A stretch of 64,000 nucleotides of DNA. Source: Odobenus rosmarus divergens. Taxonomy: Eukaryota > Chordata > Mammalia > Carnivora > Odobenidae. Position numbers and translations under genes: made by a program. The notes under the pieces are model-generated. The model was not told where the DNA came from. It worked only from the letters and a program-made list of their open reading frames with translations, and ran no database searches. Shown here piece after piece: positions 31,891-44,011 of this stretch. The stretch lies in assembly GCF_000321225.1 (NCBI RefSeq), contig NW_004452115.1, forward strand, positions 80,115-144,114, in the 5' to 3' direction. Numbering within the stretch: position 1 is the first letter of the stretch; each line of letters opens with the position of its first letter.

Positions 31891-32364
31891 CAAAATGAAT
31901 ATTGTTTCCATTTACACTACCCTGTGCTCCCTATCTAACATCTGAAGTAGATGCATCTGGAAGCTATAGTATATTTAGCCATCATGGCAGCATTAACAAG
32001 TTAGAAATATCCTTCTCAAACTGGGTTACTTATATCCCCATGCAACAAGGGGGTCACAGGGGTGTCCTAAGGCTACTTGAAGCTGGATCTCCCCAAGCAT
32101 GAAATCTACCTGAAAATTTCAATGACTGTGTAAGTACTTTAAATGAAAGACTGTTTCACATTAAATTAACATGGAAATATTTTGTAAGGAAGAATACAAA
32201 GTTCTGGTGATTTGTATTATAAAATACAAAATCCCTGAAAGCATTTTTGAGTTTGTCATTGCAGTTTTAGGGGAGTCCTGTATTTCCGGTAGGTGTCTTC
32301 ATTTTTCATCCCAGAGGTCCTTCAGTTAGAGTTTAAGAAACACTATACCTTTTTTCTTCTTATT
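31891..32364. other. No firmly recognised element
   Basis: 'gttagagtttaagaaacacta' near 32,325 faintly resembles the end of a MER5-type hAT element. Nothing else stands out. Confidence 0.35.
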
Positions 32365-32935
32365 TTACAGTGTCCTTTTAAAAAAATCAAAGTAATACAT
32401 GCACATAATTAACAAATCAAATACCACAGAGGGATGATAATAAAAACCGAGAGTTCTTTTCTCCATATCTTTCTCACCCATCCTCACTTCCAGTACCACT
32501 CCCAGAAACAGTGACCTATCATGTGCTTCTCTTTTTCAATCTTTAAATAATATTTGTTTTATTATTTCTCAAGGAATCAACTTTAAATATTATCCATTAA
32601 CTTCTGATAACAAAAACGACTTAAATCACTTAAAAACCTCTAAAAATATCACTTCCTTTCTGTGAGCTTGCCTTTTCAACCTCTAAATGGAGATTTTGGG
32701 TGAACAGTATCTTAATATTGTTGTGATCAAATGTATCAGCCTATTTTTTGGATTCTACTTGAGAAGACCTTCTCTACGTCAAAGTCATAAAGATATTATT
32801 TCATATTACCTTCCAAGAGTTGTATTGTTTTGTTTTTTTATTTATACCCACTGAGTGTAAATACACCCACTTCTATCTGGAAGTGATTTTTGAATATGAT
32901 GTAAGGTAGGGATAAGTTTACGCTTTCTGACTGGA
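32365..32935 (-). mobile_element. Probable old L1M debris
   Basis: 'gagaagaccttctctacgtc', 'tgatttttgaatatgatgtaaggtagggataag' resemble reverse L1M 3'-UTR text. The left part is weaker. Confidence 0.4.
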
Positions 32936-33063
32936 AGAATATATTTATGGCATAATAACCAACAAAGGGCTCACTTTCACAATACATAAAGAACATCTAC
33001 AAATTAGTAAGAAAAATACTAACAATCCAATAGAAACATGAAAGTATCAAAAAAGACTGCATA

Positions 33064-33507
33064 TGAGGAATTCTTAATCTGAGAAACAACCTGAGGGTTA
33101 CTGGAGTGGTAGGGGGTGGGAGGGATGGGGTGGCTGGGTGATAGACATTGGGGAGGGTATGTGCTATGGTGAGCGCTGTGAATTGTGTAAGACTGTTGAA
33201 TCACAGATCTGTACCTCTGAAACAAATAATACATTATATGTTAAAAAAAGAAGAAGAAGAAGAGGAAGAAGAAGGGGGGGAAATCGGAGGGGGAGATGAA
33301 CCATGAGAGACTATGGACTCTGAGAAACAAACTGAGGGTTCTAGAGGGGAGGGGGGTGGGGAAATGGCTTAACCTGGTGATGGGTATTAAAGAGGGCACG
33401 TTCTACATGGAGCACTGGGTGTTTTACGCAAACAATGAATCATGGAACACTACATCAAAAACTAATGACGTAATGTATGGTGATTAACATAACATCATAA
33501 AAAAAGA
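33064..33507 (+). mobile_element. 5'-truncated LINE-1 with a two-module 3' UTR
   Basis: Module 1 (33,073-33,243): 'gagaaacaacctgagggtt', 'gtgagcgctgtgaattgtg', 'gtacctctgaaacaaataatac', then (aag)n. Module 2 (33,292-33,500): 'gatgaaccatgagagact', 'gagaaacaaactgagggttc', 'gagcactgggtgttttacgc'. The TSD is approximate: 'caaaaaagactgca' and 'aaaaaaagactttgca'. Confidence 0.93.
33244..33275. repeat. (AAG)n tract between L1 3' UTR modules
   Basis: 'aagaagaagaagaggaagaag' joins the two related modules. Confidence 0.9.
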
Positions 33508-34205
33508 CAAAAAAAGACTTTGCAGATTAGGATATCCTAATCACCAATTAGAATACATTAAATTAATTAATAATACATGAAAAGGTACTTAACCTCATCT
33601 GTAATCACAGAAATGCAAAATTAAACCATAGTAAGAAACTATTTTATATTCTTGAATGAAAAAAATTAACAAGTCTGACAATAACAAATATTGACAAGAT
33701 TGTAGAATATCAGAGGCTCTCCCAAATTTCTGGTGGAAATATAAATTATTAAAACCATTTTTAAAGTATTTGATATTGTCTCCTAAAGTACCCTATAATC
33801 CAGCAATTCTGTTTGAGTATATATACAACAGAAATGTGTGCAAATAAGCACCAAGAGATGTGTTCAAGAATTTTATAGCAGTATTATTCACAATAGTCCC
33901 AGATTGGAAACAACCCAAAAGTCCACAAACAGGAGGATGTCCGGCATTAATAGGAGAATAGGTTAATACATGGTAGAATATTTTTATAGTAAAGAAACTG
34001 GTGAATCTCACAAACATAATCTTGAGCACAAGAAGCCAAACACATACAGGCATGCATGCGCGCACACACACACAAATGCACTGTATGATTATATTTCTAG
34101 GAAAGTAAGTTAAGCAAACAAACAACACACTAGAGTGATGGAAGTAAATATGGAAGTAAGTAGAAGAGGTTATTGCTAACAGGTAGCAAGAAACTCACTA
34201 TAATG

Positions 34206-34603
34206 GGTGTGTTAGTTTTCGAGGGCTGCTAAGGAAACACCAAAGACTGGGTGGTTTAAACAACAGAAATTTATTTTGTCACAATTCTGGAGTTTAGAAT
34301 TCTGAGATCAAGGTGTCAGCAGGGTTGGTTTCTCCTGAGGCCTTTCTCCTTGGCTTGTGGATGGTGGTCATCTCTCAGTATCTTTGCCTGGTTTTTCCTC
34401 TGTGCCTATTTTTGTCCTAACTACCTCTTCTTATAAGGACACCAGTCATATCGAATTGGGGCCCACCCATTTGACCTCATTTTAACTTAATTACCTCTGT
34501 AAAGACTCTCATCTCCAAACACAGTCACATCCTGAAGTACTGGGGAATAGGACTTCAACATATGAAATTGAGGGGGGGGGTCACAATTCAACCCCTAACA
34601 ATG
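34206..34603 (-). mobile_element. MLT1-type (ERVL-MaLR) LTR
   Basis: Reverse LTR: 'gggctgctaaggaaacaccaaagactgggtggtttaaacaacagaaatttatt', 'gatcaaggtgtcagcagggttggtttct', 'cttataaggacaccagtcatat', 'gggcccacccatttgacctcattttaacttaattacctctgtaaag', 'cacaattcaacccctaaca'. Near full-length solo LTR. Among the better preserved LTRs here. Confidence 0.92.
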
Positions 34604-34784
34604 GGGAAAGGCACAATCTCATTTTTGAGGGTTGGCAATGTCTCACTTCTTGACCTGGGTAGCGGTGTTTATGTGGGGTTTAACTTAGTGGTAATTTATG
34701 GCAGGGAACATTTGTCTTGTTTCCTTTTTTTGAATGTATATTATACATCATGACACAAGGGTTAAACATAGATACAACTAAAAA

Positions 34785-35165
34785 TGTGAATTAGTCAGCA
34801 TTGCTGAGGTAACAAGCAACCCTAAAGTCTCAGTAGTTTATGACAGTAAATGTTTATTCCCCATTCACATTACTTCTTGGTGGCTGTGGATCTAGGCTGA
34901 AGGAACAGCTTTTATTTGGTACATGCCATTTTTGTGGTAAAGGGAAAAGAACAAGAGAGCCGATAAAAATCAGTGATGTTCCTTCAAGCAAAAAAAAAAA
35001 AAACAACTGTAACATGATCTCAGTTTTCAAAAACATTGGTGACCATTTGCCAACTACATATCAGTGGGGAGGGATGTTGACTCCTTCCCCAGGTGGGAGG
35101 CACTACAGGTCCACAAGAAAAGATATAAAATCCTCTTATGGAGAGGTAGGGAGCAAATAATCTGG
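34785..35165 (-). mobile_element. Possible LTR-like repeat
   Basis: 'tcagcattgctgaggtaacaagcaaccctaaagtctcagtagtttatgac' resembles the reversed end of a MaLR-like LTR. The rest is diverged and holds an A-run. Confidence 0.4.
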
Positions 35166-35169
35166 AACA

Positions 35170-36380
35170 GCGAAATAATCTACCATAAGGGGTCAATGGG
35201 ACACTACAGACCTGGAAGAAAACATTGAGTTTTCTTTCTTTCTTTCTGATCAGTCAAAATATTTAAATACTTAAAAAACAGGAGTATAGGACAAAAAACA
35301 TTAGAGAATTTGTTTTATGACCTTGAAGCAGAGAAAGTCTAAGTTTGACATCAAATTCTGAGGCCATAAATCCAACTACATAAAAAGTAAACACTGTGCA
35401 TTAGAAAAATTGCTATGCACAAAGTTGAAAGACAATCTACAAGTATTTGAAACTCAAATCACAGAAAGAAGGCAATTTTTTTTGAGACTATGTTGTGACA
35501 TTAATAAGAAGAGGTCTGACAACTTGGCATTATTTTACCAACTGAACACAAGAATTTACTCATGAGTTGTCTTCATTTCTGAGACCCCAGACAACTCAGA
35601 TGAACAATTCAAAAAAAAAAGCAAAAAACCCCCAAACCAAAACCAAACCAAACCAAAACAAAAAAAAAAGAAAAAAAATGAAAAAGGCTAAACCACAGGA
35701 AAAGGTCTGCAGTCACATTTATAATAAAATAAATGCAAATGAAGATCATGAGACACTGTTTTCACCTGTCAAATTGACAGAGATCACAAACTTGGGTAAT
35801 GAATATTGGGGGCCAAGAGGTAATCTGACATATTGCCGAGAGGAGCGTAAACTGCCTCACCCCCGCTCCAATTTGGCAACATCTCTAGAAGTTTATAACG
35901 TATATGTATCCTTTGATCAAGGGATTCCGTTCCTAAATATGCATCCCCTGGAGAGCACAAATACAAGCTTGTAGAAGGGTATTTATCACAGCACTGTTTG
36001 TAAAAAGGGCAAATGATAGAAAAGAAGCAGAAATTTACTTCTATAAAGCACTGGCAAAATTAGAGTACATCCACACTGTGGAATAATACGCAGCAATTAA
36101 AATAAGACACTTTTACATTTACTGGAATGGAGAGATCTCCAGCACATATTAAGTGAAGGAAAGGGGAAGGAAGTGCAGAAAAATGTGTATAGAAGTCCAC
36201 CTGTGTGGAAAAGAAAATGGACAGACTCTGAAATCTATTCACTGGCTGACTATCTCTGGGGAGGAGAACTGAGTGGATAGAAGACAAGCAAGGAAGAGAG
36301 TCTTGTTTTTCACCTTTTTAGACCTTTTCATTCTTGTATTATGTGTCTGTCTTACCTAATTATAAACAACCAATCTAACA
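35170..36380 (+). mobile_element. Old L1M or HAL1 ORF2 and 3' end
   Basis: 'tgaagatcatgagacactgttttcacctgtcaaattgaca', 'ggattccgttcctaaatatg', 'gcactgtttgtaaaaagg', 'catccacactgtggaataatacgcagc', 'gagatctccagcacatattaagtgaa', 'acctgtgtggaaaagaaaatgg' match the end of an old L1. It carries an A-rich (CCAAA)-like tract at 35,610-35,690. Confidence 0.8.
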
Positions 36381-36424
36381 AACATGAATGAACAACCCAG
36401 GAAAACCCAGAGAAGTAGAATGAG

Positions 36425-36625
36425 GAACTGAAAAGATCTCAGGATTTATAATCAAATGGGTCTGGATTTAAGTCCTAACTCTTATCCCTGGGCCCTTGGT
36501 TTCTCTGAGTTCTGTAAAATATAAATCTGTAAAATAAAGATCATCATGCCCCACAAGCAGCATTATTGGAAGAACTAGAAATAACATTGATGAAGTGCCT
36601 GGCTCGGTGAAGAGTACCATTATTA
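36425..36625 (-). mobile_element. MIR SINE
   Basis: 'aatgggtctggatttaagtcctaactctta', 'ccctgggcccttggtttctctgag', 'taaaataaagatcatcatgcc', 'gaagtgcctggctcggtg'. Confidence 0.85.
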
Positions 36626-36941
36626 GTGATTTTATGATTCACATTTGGGGGGCTTAATAACCACAGAGAAGACTAACTCTATTCCAAGTCACACAGGATG
36701 TTTAACACCAAATTCTTCCTCAGGGGGCAGCTTCACGCTTTGGACTACTCTCCAGAGCCTGCTGAATATGAGCGGAACTCTGCAGGGCAGGACAGACCTG
36801 GGTCTATTTGGTGGTTCAAAGTTTCAGGTGCAATAGGGTAGCAGCAATGGGTCTTCTTGTTTTCTTCATTATCATTGCAAAGAACCTAACCAGCAATCAG
36901 TGAGGGGGCAATATTCTGGGTGGTCTGGAGTCCCATGAGGA
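36626..36941. other. No recognised element
   Basis: A 63-codon frame at 36,645-36,836 shows no domain. Confidence 0.4.
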
Positions 36942-37126
36942 AGGCTGCCAGATTAAGCAAGGGACGCCCAGTTACATTTGAATTTCAGATGAACAACAAA
37001 TCATTTCACAATGCAGATAGATCCTAAATAGGACAGTGCAGCTTAAAGGCAGCCTACGTGTACTACAAAAGAAACTCAAATGTTACTGTGCGCCCTGTCC
37101 TTTTATTTGTTAAATCAGGCAGCCCT
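36942..37126. mobile_element. Palindromic MITE-like element
   Basis: The two ends are inverted copies: left 'aggctgccagattaagca' and 'cgcccagttacatttgaa', right (reversed) 'agggctgcctgatttaac' and 'cgcacagtaacatttgag'. The structure is that of a short, fully palindromic nonautonomous DNA transposon. Family name left open. Confidence 0.75.
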
Positions 37127-40100
37127 ATCCATGAGGGTAGATGCCCATAGGAGAATTCTTGCATTCCTTTGGTAAAATACTGCTAAGGTCCTCAGAGCTA
37201 GTCTTTGAGAAGCACCCGGCCCCAGACACTCTGTACCACAAATGCTGAGGAGGACTGGAGGGAAAGGGGAAACGGAGGCTAGGGGAGGCACAGCTGTGCA
37301 CAATGAACCCACCAGATGAAGCTACTCCCTACGCTACACCCACCTTTCTGTTTTCTTCCTCGAGCCGGCACGTGCCTTGAAGTGTGGCCCGAGAGGAGGG
37401 ATGGGAAGACAGGTGTTTCTCCCCTTGCTCTTGCAGCGCCCTTTCCCAGGGAGCATGCGCCAGTCATGCTGGTCTTTAAAAGAGGAGGCTGGGCGCCCAC
37501 AGCTCTCAGGAGGGGTCTTGACGTTGGTGGTGGTGGCCTGTTTGCTGCTTTGGGGGGGGCGGTGCAGCATGGCTTTCTGCCCTCTTTGTGGGTTCGAAGC
37601 CTTGGGTTCAGAGGGTGGTTGGAGCTAGAGAAGAGCTGGAGAAAGGGGAAGGGAGGGGCATCTGCTTTCTTTCCTTTTTTTTTTTTTTTTTTTTGCAAGA
37701 ACTTTTCTTTAGCCCTTCCTCCGGGTCTTGGAAGACCATTGCCCTGGAAGGATGCTTCTCTTTTCACTTTGGCTTCTCTCTGGAATTTTCCCACTTCCTC
37801 TGTCTGCTCTAGTTCTGAGTAAGGCCGTTCTCTAAGTATTGGGGGACTGCACAGTTGAGCTGCCTTTTCCTCTCAGGTTTTGCCTAACCCACCGCCAGAG
37901 AGTCGGGAGGCTACAGGAGCTCCTTCCCAATCCCCTACAGATGGGCAGGCTGTTTGTGTTCACCGTGTCCTCTAGGAGAAACTCTGCGGCTTCCGAGACC
38001 TTCCTAAGTGAGCTACCCTGGCCATTGCTGATACTGACAATGGGAGGGAAAGGTCCGACTCCCTTTTCTAAGAGTTGAACCCAGAAACCCGTCAATTGTG
38101 CTGGCCTTCAGCTTAGAAAAAATTTGTGGGAGGGCTTGGCCACTCCTTGTGCGGGAAGGTGGTTTCCAACTACAGGGATCTTCATGGAGCTCTGCTCTCC
38201 TGTACTGGGGATCCTCAAAGCAGACTTAAGACCGTGGCATAGGCATGGAGCCAAGCAGGTCTTTCTGGGGCACTCTCTTCCCAGGGCTAGGGTTTCCCAA
38301 ATACGGAGCAAGCGAGAGCTCCAGCTGAGTTGTGAGTAACCATATTGCTTTAAGGGCTCAGTTGTGCTGAAGTCTTGGTCAGATAAAATGCCAGGCTGAT
38401 GCTAACAAACTCCTAGGATCCATTCTTAGGCAGTAGTAATCAATGGCCAAGTACCTGCTGAGTAGAGAGAAGCAGGATAAGCTACACTTGACTGTTTTAA
38501 GGAGAGGGAAGGGAAAGGGTTAAGCACCTTTGAGCAGGAAGTCTATTAATTTCACTAGACTTTATTCAATGAAGATACTAAGCTGTAAAATCCAGATGGC
38601 CTGTAAAGTAGTAAAGGGGTCAAGTTTGGCTTTGTTGGTCTTCTAAGTTCAACACAAACTTTTGTCACTAAATGGAAACAATGGAATGGCAGGTCTATCC
38701 AGAAACACGGACACAAGCATTTGGTGGTAGGCACCTGCTAGGTACACATACAGGCTGCTTCCATGCATACTCACCAGATCTTAAGAGCGAACTATGCAAT
38801 TTGCATATCCTTAGGGCACTCCGCTACCTTTGATCCTAAAAGCTCAGGCACCTCTATAACCAAGTTCCTAAAATCCTGGCTTTTCCTAGCAGCTGGTAGT
38901 TCTGCTGGAGTCAGTAAAGAGCGCCCCCCTCCCCCGCTGCAACTGGTAGGGGTGCTGCAGGTCCCCAGCCACCCTTTTGGGGGGGGGCCCCTTGAAGTGC
39001 AGTCATCATCTGTGACCCCAGGCAATTGCACAAGCCTAAATAAAAGAGGCAAGCAGTTCAGTCTACAGTCTTGTGGGCAACATTGCTCAATCTGTTTGAG
39101 AAATGGTAGTTCAGGAATCTAAGGTCTCAAGACAAAGGAGCATAACTTGGGGGTGGGGGTTAAGTCCTTTCAGTGGTCCTGATAGCTAGTGTCAGAAAGC
39201 TGAGAAGGAAGTTGATTTCCCCACTTCGGAACCTGGAGTCTGTGCAGAGCTCCTGACCAAAAGCTCTCCCAATCCAGTGATTTATTTCTGCCAAGCAGAG
39301 TCAGGGTGACCAGCTGGTAAAACTATTTGAGAAGGACTGAATCGATTCTCATGACCTGAGGTGTTAGAAGACTTATAACAAGTTTATAGACCTCTGTGGA
39401 AGCCAGTCCCTTTTCTTATCACCCGTAGGAAGGTTTTTAAGGTGAACAAATGATTGTATAGAGGTGGTTATTTAGCAAATAAGGGACATCTGGGTTGTCA
39501 CAGCAAGTAAGCCTCTAGTTGGTGGAGGGGTGGGGGAAGGAAACCCTATAAGGATTTTTGGAAAAAGTGTTTGGGTTGACTTCTTGCAACAGTAACCTAG
39601 AACTAAACATTCAAAGCTCTTAAATATTGTTAAACTGTAGAAAGTTGCCCGGGGAAGCGTCTAATCACATAGAATGGCTACATATTTCACCCCCTCCCAC
39701 CCCCAGCGCTGAGTAGAGCACTTCCCAGGAGCATGTCAAATCATTCTGCGATCTTGATCTTGGTGTAAATATATTAGCTCTTGATTACATTAAAAGACCG
39801 AAGAAAAGCTCTGGGCAAGCCAAGTCACAGAAGTGGTAAACTCATAATTGGGTCTTAGAGGCTGGGTAGAACCTACCTTGGGCACAGACCAGGTAGGAAC
39901 TAAGAATACAGTTTGAAGAATGAGGCTGAAGTATGGGGACAAGTTGACCTTGCCTTTAAAAGTGAAAGACTATTACCTGAAACTGGAGTATTGGCAACTG
40001 TTCTTGCGAGCTTCGTGCTAAAGTGGTCTTCACCTCCTGGTGATAAAATGCTTTCGTCTGTCTTTAGAACCCTGGCTCCACTTTGTTTTCATTGTATATA

Positions 40101-40363
40101 GTTGGCTCCAGCCTAGAAGCTAGTCCTGTTACCCTGAAGGAGCTATAAACTCTGAAAACCTGTGCCTCAGGGCAGGCTATTGCCTCGGGTTGTGAAGCTT
40201 TCTGATGCTTCTCCCTGGCATCCTCCCCTTTTTGGCATCTAGATCTGATGTGGCTACGTCAGCCTTCCTGTGGTCACTAAAGGCTAGGGGTAGAGGTATC
40301 GGCTTTGCAGTTGGATCTCTATGTAACTCCCCCAAGGGAGAGTGGGTGCTGGGGAGCTCCTCT
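37127..40363. other. Long stretch without recognised repeats or genes
   Basis: 37,300-38,340 is relatively GC-rich, with several overlapping frames on both strands (up to 171 codons at 37,279-37,794, minus, and 168 at 37,316-37,822, plus). A T-run at 37,676-37,694 encodes homopolymer tracts in them. There is no CpG-dense island by eye. C- and G-runs occur near 38,930 and 38,983. Confidence 0.5.
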
Positions 40364-40379
40364 AAAGCTCACAGCCCTT

Positions 40380-40552
40380 GGGGCGCCTGGGTGGCTCAGT
40401 TGGTTAAGCGACTGCCTTCGGCTCAGGTCATGATCCTGGAGTCTCGGGATCGAGTCCCACATCGGGCTCCCTGCTCAGCAGGGAGTCTGCTTCTCCCTCT
40501 GACCCTCTTCCCTCTCGTGCTCTCTCTCACATAAAATCTTTAAAAAAAAATT
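40380..40552 (+). mobile_element. can-SINE
   Basis: Plus copy: 'ggggcgcctgggtggctcag', 'aggtcatgatcctggagtct', 'tcccacatcgggctccctgc', 'tctgaccctcttccctctcg', short tail. The TSD is 'aaagctcacagccc' (40,364-40,377) against 'aaactcacagccc' (40,553-40,565). Confidence 0.97.
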
Positions 40553-40769
40553 AAACTCACAGCCCAAGGGCACAGGGTCATAAAGAGACAAACTTACAGC
40601 TATAGAATTCTAGACGGCTTTCCTTCCCTCACACCCTAGCACCACATCCCTGGGTCTCCTATGTAATAACTGGGAACACAACAGCAAGTATACATCTCTA
40701 AACCTCAAAGGTTCTAGGGAGACCCAGAGACACGGACACCAGAAGAACACTTAGGCTTTGACACAGTGG

Positions 40770-41225
40770 TTTTTTTTAAAGGACAATTTACTGTGTTCCA
40801 ATTGACCATAAAATTCACCTCAAGAGTACAACCCAACTTAGTAAACTTAGAACCATGTAGCTATGACCCTAAAGAGATCCCTAATGCCCTTTATGTCCCC
40901 TCTTCCCACCGTCTAATTTCTCCATAGATCTGCTTCTTGGTGTCTCGTAGAAGTGGGGTCATGGAAATCCTGGTATTTTGTTTCTGGCTTCATGCCCTTC
41001 CTCCTCCTCCCCCCCCCTGCCCCGCCAGAACTGAATTCTCAAAGGTTATCTGTCAGAGGTTCATCCTTGTGGCATTCATTGGTAGTTCATTCCTATTGCT
41101 AAATCCAGTAAGTGTTACTCATTGTCCCGTTGGACTTTTTTTACTTGATGCTTTTATGAACCTCTGTGTACAAGTCTTCAAGTACTTGTAGACAAAGGCT
41201 TTCATTCTTTGTTCTTGCTGCTCCC
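40770..41225 (-). mobile_element. Old L1M 3' end, reverse
   Basis: 'ttaaaggacaatttactgtg', 'gaccataaaattcacctcaag', and later 'gaggttcatccttgtggcattc' and 'tttatgaacctctgtgtacaag' follow reverse L1M with internal divergence. Confidence 0.6.
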
Positions 41226-41254
41226 TAGGTCTTTGGGGGTGGAGGGGTGTGCAT

Positions 41255-41890
41255 GTGGTATGTGTACTGTGGTAAAATTTATCAACCATTAAGCAGTAAC
41301 TGCCCATTCCCCCTTCTCACCAGCTCTGGTCACCTCTAACCTCTGTGGTTGTGGACTTGCCTACTCCCTGGTACCTCATAAGTAGAATCCTACACTGCTT
41401 GTCCCTTTGTGTTTGGCTTATTTCACTTAAAGTTTTTCGGTGTTGTAGTGTATCAACTCCCTCTTATGGCTGAATCTATTCTGCATATACCCCATTTTGT
41501 TTCCTCCTCTGTAGATGAACACTGGGTGGTTTCTACCTTCTGACGATGAATACTGCCATAAACAGTGGCTTACAAGTATCTACTTGAGTCCTTGCTTTCA
41601 GTTCCTTTGGATATATTTCGAGAGAATCCTACAGTAATTTTCTGAAGAATCACCTAACTTTTCACCATTGTGGCTGTGCCACTTTATATTCCCACCAGCA
41701 ATATAGAAGGGTCCCAGTTTTTCCACAACCTTGTTATCAAATTTTGACCATTCTAATAGGGTGTTAAATGGCTTTTCATTGTGGTTTGAATTTGCGTTTC
41801 CCTAACAAGGGATATCAAGCACCGTTATGTGTTTGCCGACTGTATATTTGGAGAAATACACCCGTCCTTTGCCCATTTTGAATAGACTTT
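41255..41890 (-). mobile_element. Old L1M 3' UTR and ORF2 end, reverse
   Basis: 'aaaatttatcaaccattaagcagtaactgcccattcccccttc', 'tgtgtttggcttatttcactta', 'gaacactgggtggtttctacc', 'ttatattcccaccagcaatatag', 'tttccacaaccttgttatcaaattttgaccattctaatagg'. Confidence 0.9.
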
Positions 41891-43836
41891 TTTCATGATG
41901 CAAGTCTTCTTTTTTTCCTTGTCTCCCAATAATTTAATACCTGAAAATGGTCACTGGCTCGGGACTTTCCTGTTACTGGGAATGAAGGCTACTACTCAAC
42001 TGTGCTATCACCTTATGACCTGTCTTCTACGCTTCACTCGAGGTGGGGTGGTCCTCGCTGGCCAAGCAGTGAGTCCCCAAATGTTTCTCATACTATTCCC
42101 CCTACCTCCCTTACCAGTTCAGGTCTTCAGAAGGAGAAGCCAAGATAGGATTAGAGACTTCTCAGGAAGCATCTGTGAAACAAGTAGGGTGGCAACAAGA
42201 ATGAAAGGCTTCACACGTTTCTGATGAACTACTTCTGCCTTCTGCAAAAGAAAGGGAAGGCAGGATTGGGTGGGAAGAACCTGGCTAAAGCTCAGCTCCA
42301 AGAAAAATCTAAGCTACACAATGGAGTCCCAGAGCTGAGGCTGCCCATTTAAGCAGCCCTGTCAGACAGCAGTGTATGGTCTCTGGCTGAGGGCAGCAGG
42401 TGAGTCTTGGTCTCATTGCGAGTGCCCTGGTAGATCGCTGGAGACCTTCAGTGGGCTGCATTCCCTGCTCCAGGCTCTCCTCATGGAAAGATCCATGGCA
42501 TACCTCCATGGTCCTGAGAATTAATGTAGGGATGTTGGATAATGAGTGTAGAAATGGCTGATTCCTGCTGCTTGTCTTCACTGTGGTGGAATTCCCCAGG
42601 AAAGCTTTAAGTAGCTGGAAGCTCTTATAGTTGAAGAAAAGCCAAATGCTTTTTCTGCTTGGTTATGCCCATAAGGTGAGGAAGAACACCGATTTCAACA
42701 GAGGGCAAACAGTGTAGTTGAACTTCTACCCTGACTTCATGTAATCCTTTTGGTGGGTACTAGTAAGGCGCTCAGGAAAAAAGGCTGTCACGTACATTCA
42801 TACAGGGTTAGAAGGACTTAAGGTTTACATAAGTAGCAACACTGCACAGCAGTGAAGATTGGTTCTGAGGTTTTTGGACGGTGAGAAGGCCGCCTGGAGG
42901 CTGCCATTTGATTTAGTCTTGGATGAATACTAACAAGCCAAAATTAGGGAATTTGTGAAGATGATGATAAACGATGCTGGGAACAGTAAATATCCATTGA
43001 AGGTTGAAAAGCTGGAGGGACTTGAATGCCAAGAGCCTTGTTTCCTTTCGTTATGGTTCAAATTCTTCTCTCTGGGGGCCAGAGAAGAGTTAGGTGAAGT
43101 GCAATAGAAAGCCTCTTAAAGGCCTAATCCCATTTGCACCTTGAGTTTTTGGCTCATCAAGGAAAAGGATGGAAAATATTACCCATTGTTTTCATGCTTA
43201 GAAGGCAGATTACTCCAGGACACCAAATTCTTGAAACTCCCCAAATGGAAATGGAAGGCCGCTAATAGGATATGAGGCATTGTCTGACATGCAGTTCATA
43301 TAAAACTGAACAGAGCAGCTGACTAATCAGTTGTTCACATGCAAATTGTCCCCCCAGGACTGACTGTGATCCCATTTGGTGTTCTTACAGTTCTGGGAAG
43401 CAGAAGACCACGGACATTTCTCAAACACTTATACCACAATAGAAATACCAGTCAAATATTTCAAGTCATAAAAGAAAATGTGAAACAGATGCCTTTATCT
43501 TTGGAAATTTAACTTGGTTATGATCAGTGATGAGCTTATCTTAAACTTAGTGGAAAAAGCATGCCAATGTTCAGGTTTTTCTTCATGACTACCAAGAGTT
43601 TTAAACACCTGAAGTACTGTCTAGTCATAACAAAGTAAATGTTCCTCAAAAATATGGAGCCCTAGGAAGACAAAGTGAGGAAATGGACAGCTTAGGAAAC
43701 ATCTAGGCATGTGCTTGTGGCTCCACACCTATCTCCATTCACACAAATGCAGTTCTGGGCTCTGGAAAGGGGTCTACAAACGTAATTTTTAAGAAGGGAT
43801 TTTAGAGGAACTTCCCGAGTTCACTAAGTTATTACC
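41891..43836. other. No recognised gene or repeat
   Basis: Frames of 90-109 codons (41,895-42,224 plus; 42,309-42,581 minus) show no domain. I saw no SINE or LINE core. Confidence 0.45.
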
Positions 43837-44011
43837 TTTTTTTTTCAAAGACTTATTTGAGCAAGCATGAGTGGGGGTGCAGGGGAAGGGCAGAGGGAAA
43901 GGGAAGCACCCTGCTGAGCAGGGAACCTGACGCGGGGCTCAGTCCCAGGACCCTGAGATCACGACCCGAGCCTAAGGCAGACACTTAACCAACTGAGCCA
44001 CCTAGGTGCCC
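43837..44011 (-). mobile_element. Older, diverged can-SINE
   Basis: Reverse copy: T-run, 'caccctgctgagcagggaacc', 'gagatcacgacccgagcc', 'ctgagccacctaggtgcccc'. No convincing TSD, and it is more diverged than the other copies. Confidence 0.9.

Larger units (their letters stand above)
32940..34200 (+). mobile_element. Old LINE-1 ORF2, split by a younger L1 tail
   Basis: 'ccaacaaagggctcactttc' to 33,052 continues, after the young L1 insertion, with 'gaaaaggtacttaacctcatctg', 'accctataatccagcaattc', 'cacaatagtcccagattgg', 'aacccaaaagtccac'. Stops are frequent. Confidence 0.8.

Noticed and set aside
37279..37822. Overlapping frames of 171 (minus) and 168 (plus) codons in a GC-richer stretch
   Set aside because: They overlap each other on opposite strands, run through a T homopolymer giving Lys/Phe runs, and show no domain, signal peptide or splice context.
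40205..40534. 109-codon frame ending in a can-SINE
   Set aside because: The C-terminal third is translated SINE and the rest has no domain. SINE frames at 7,942, 10,961, 20,011 and 45,557 were rejected for the same reason.
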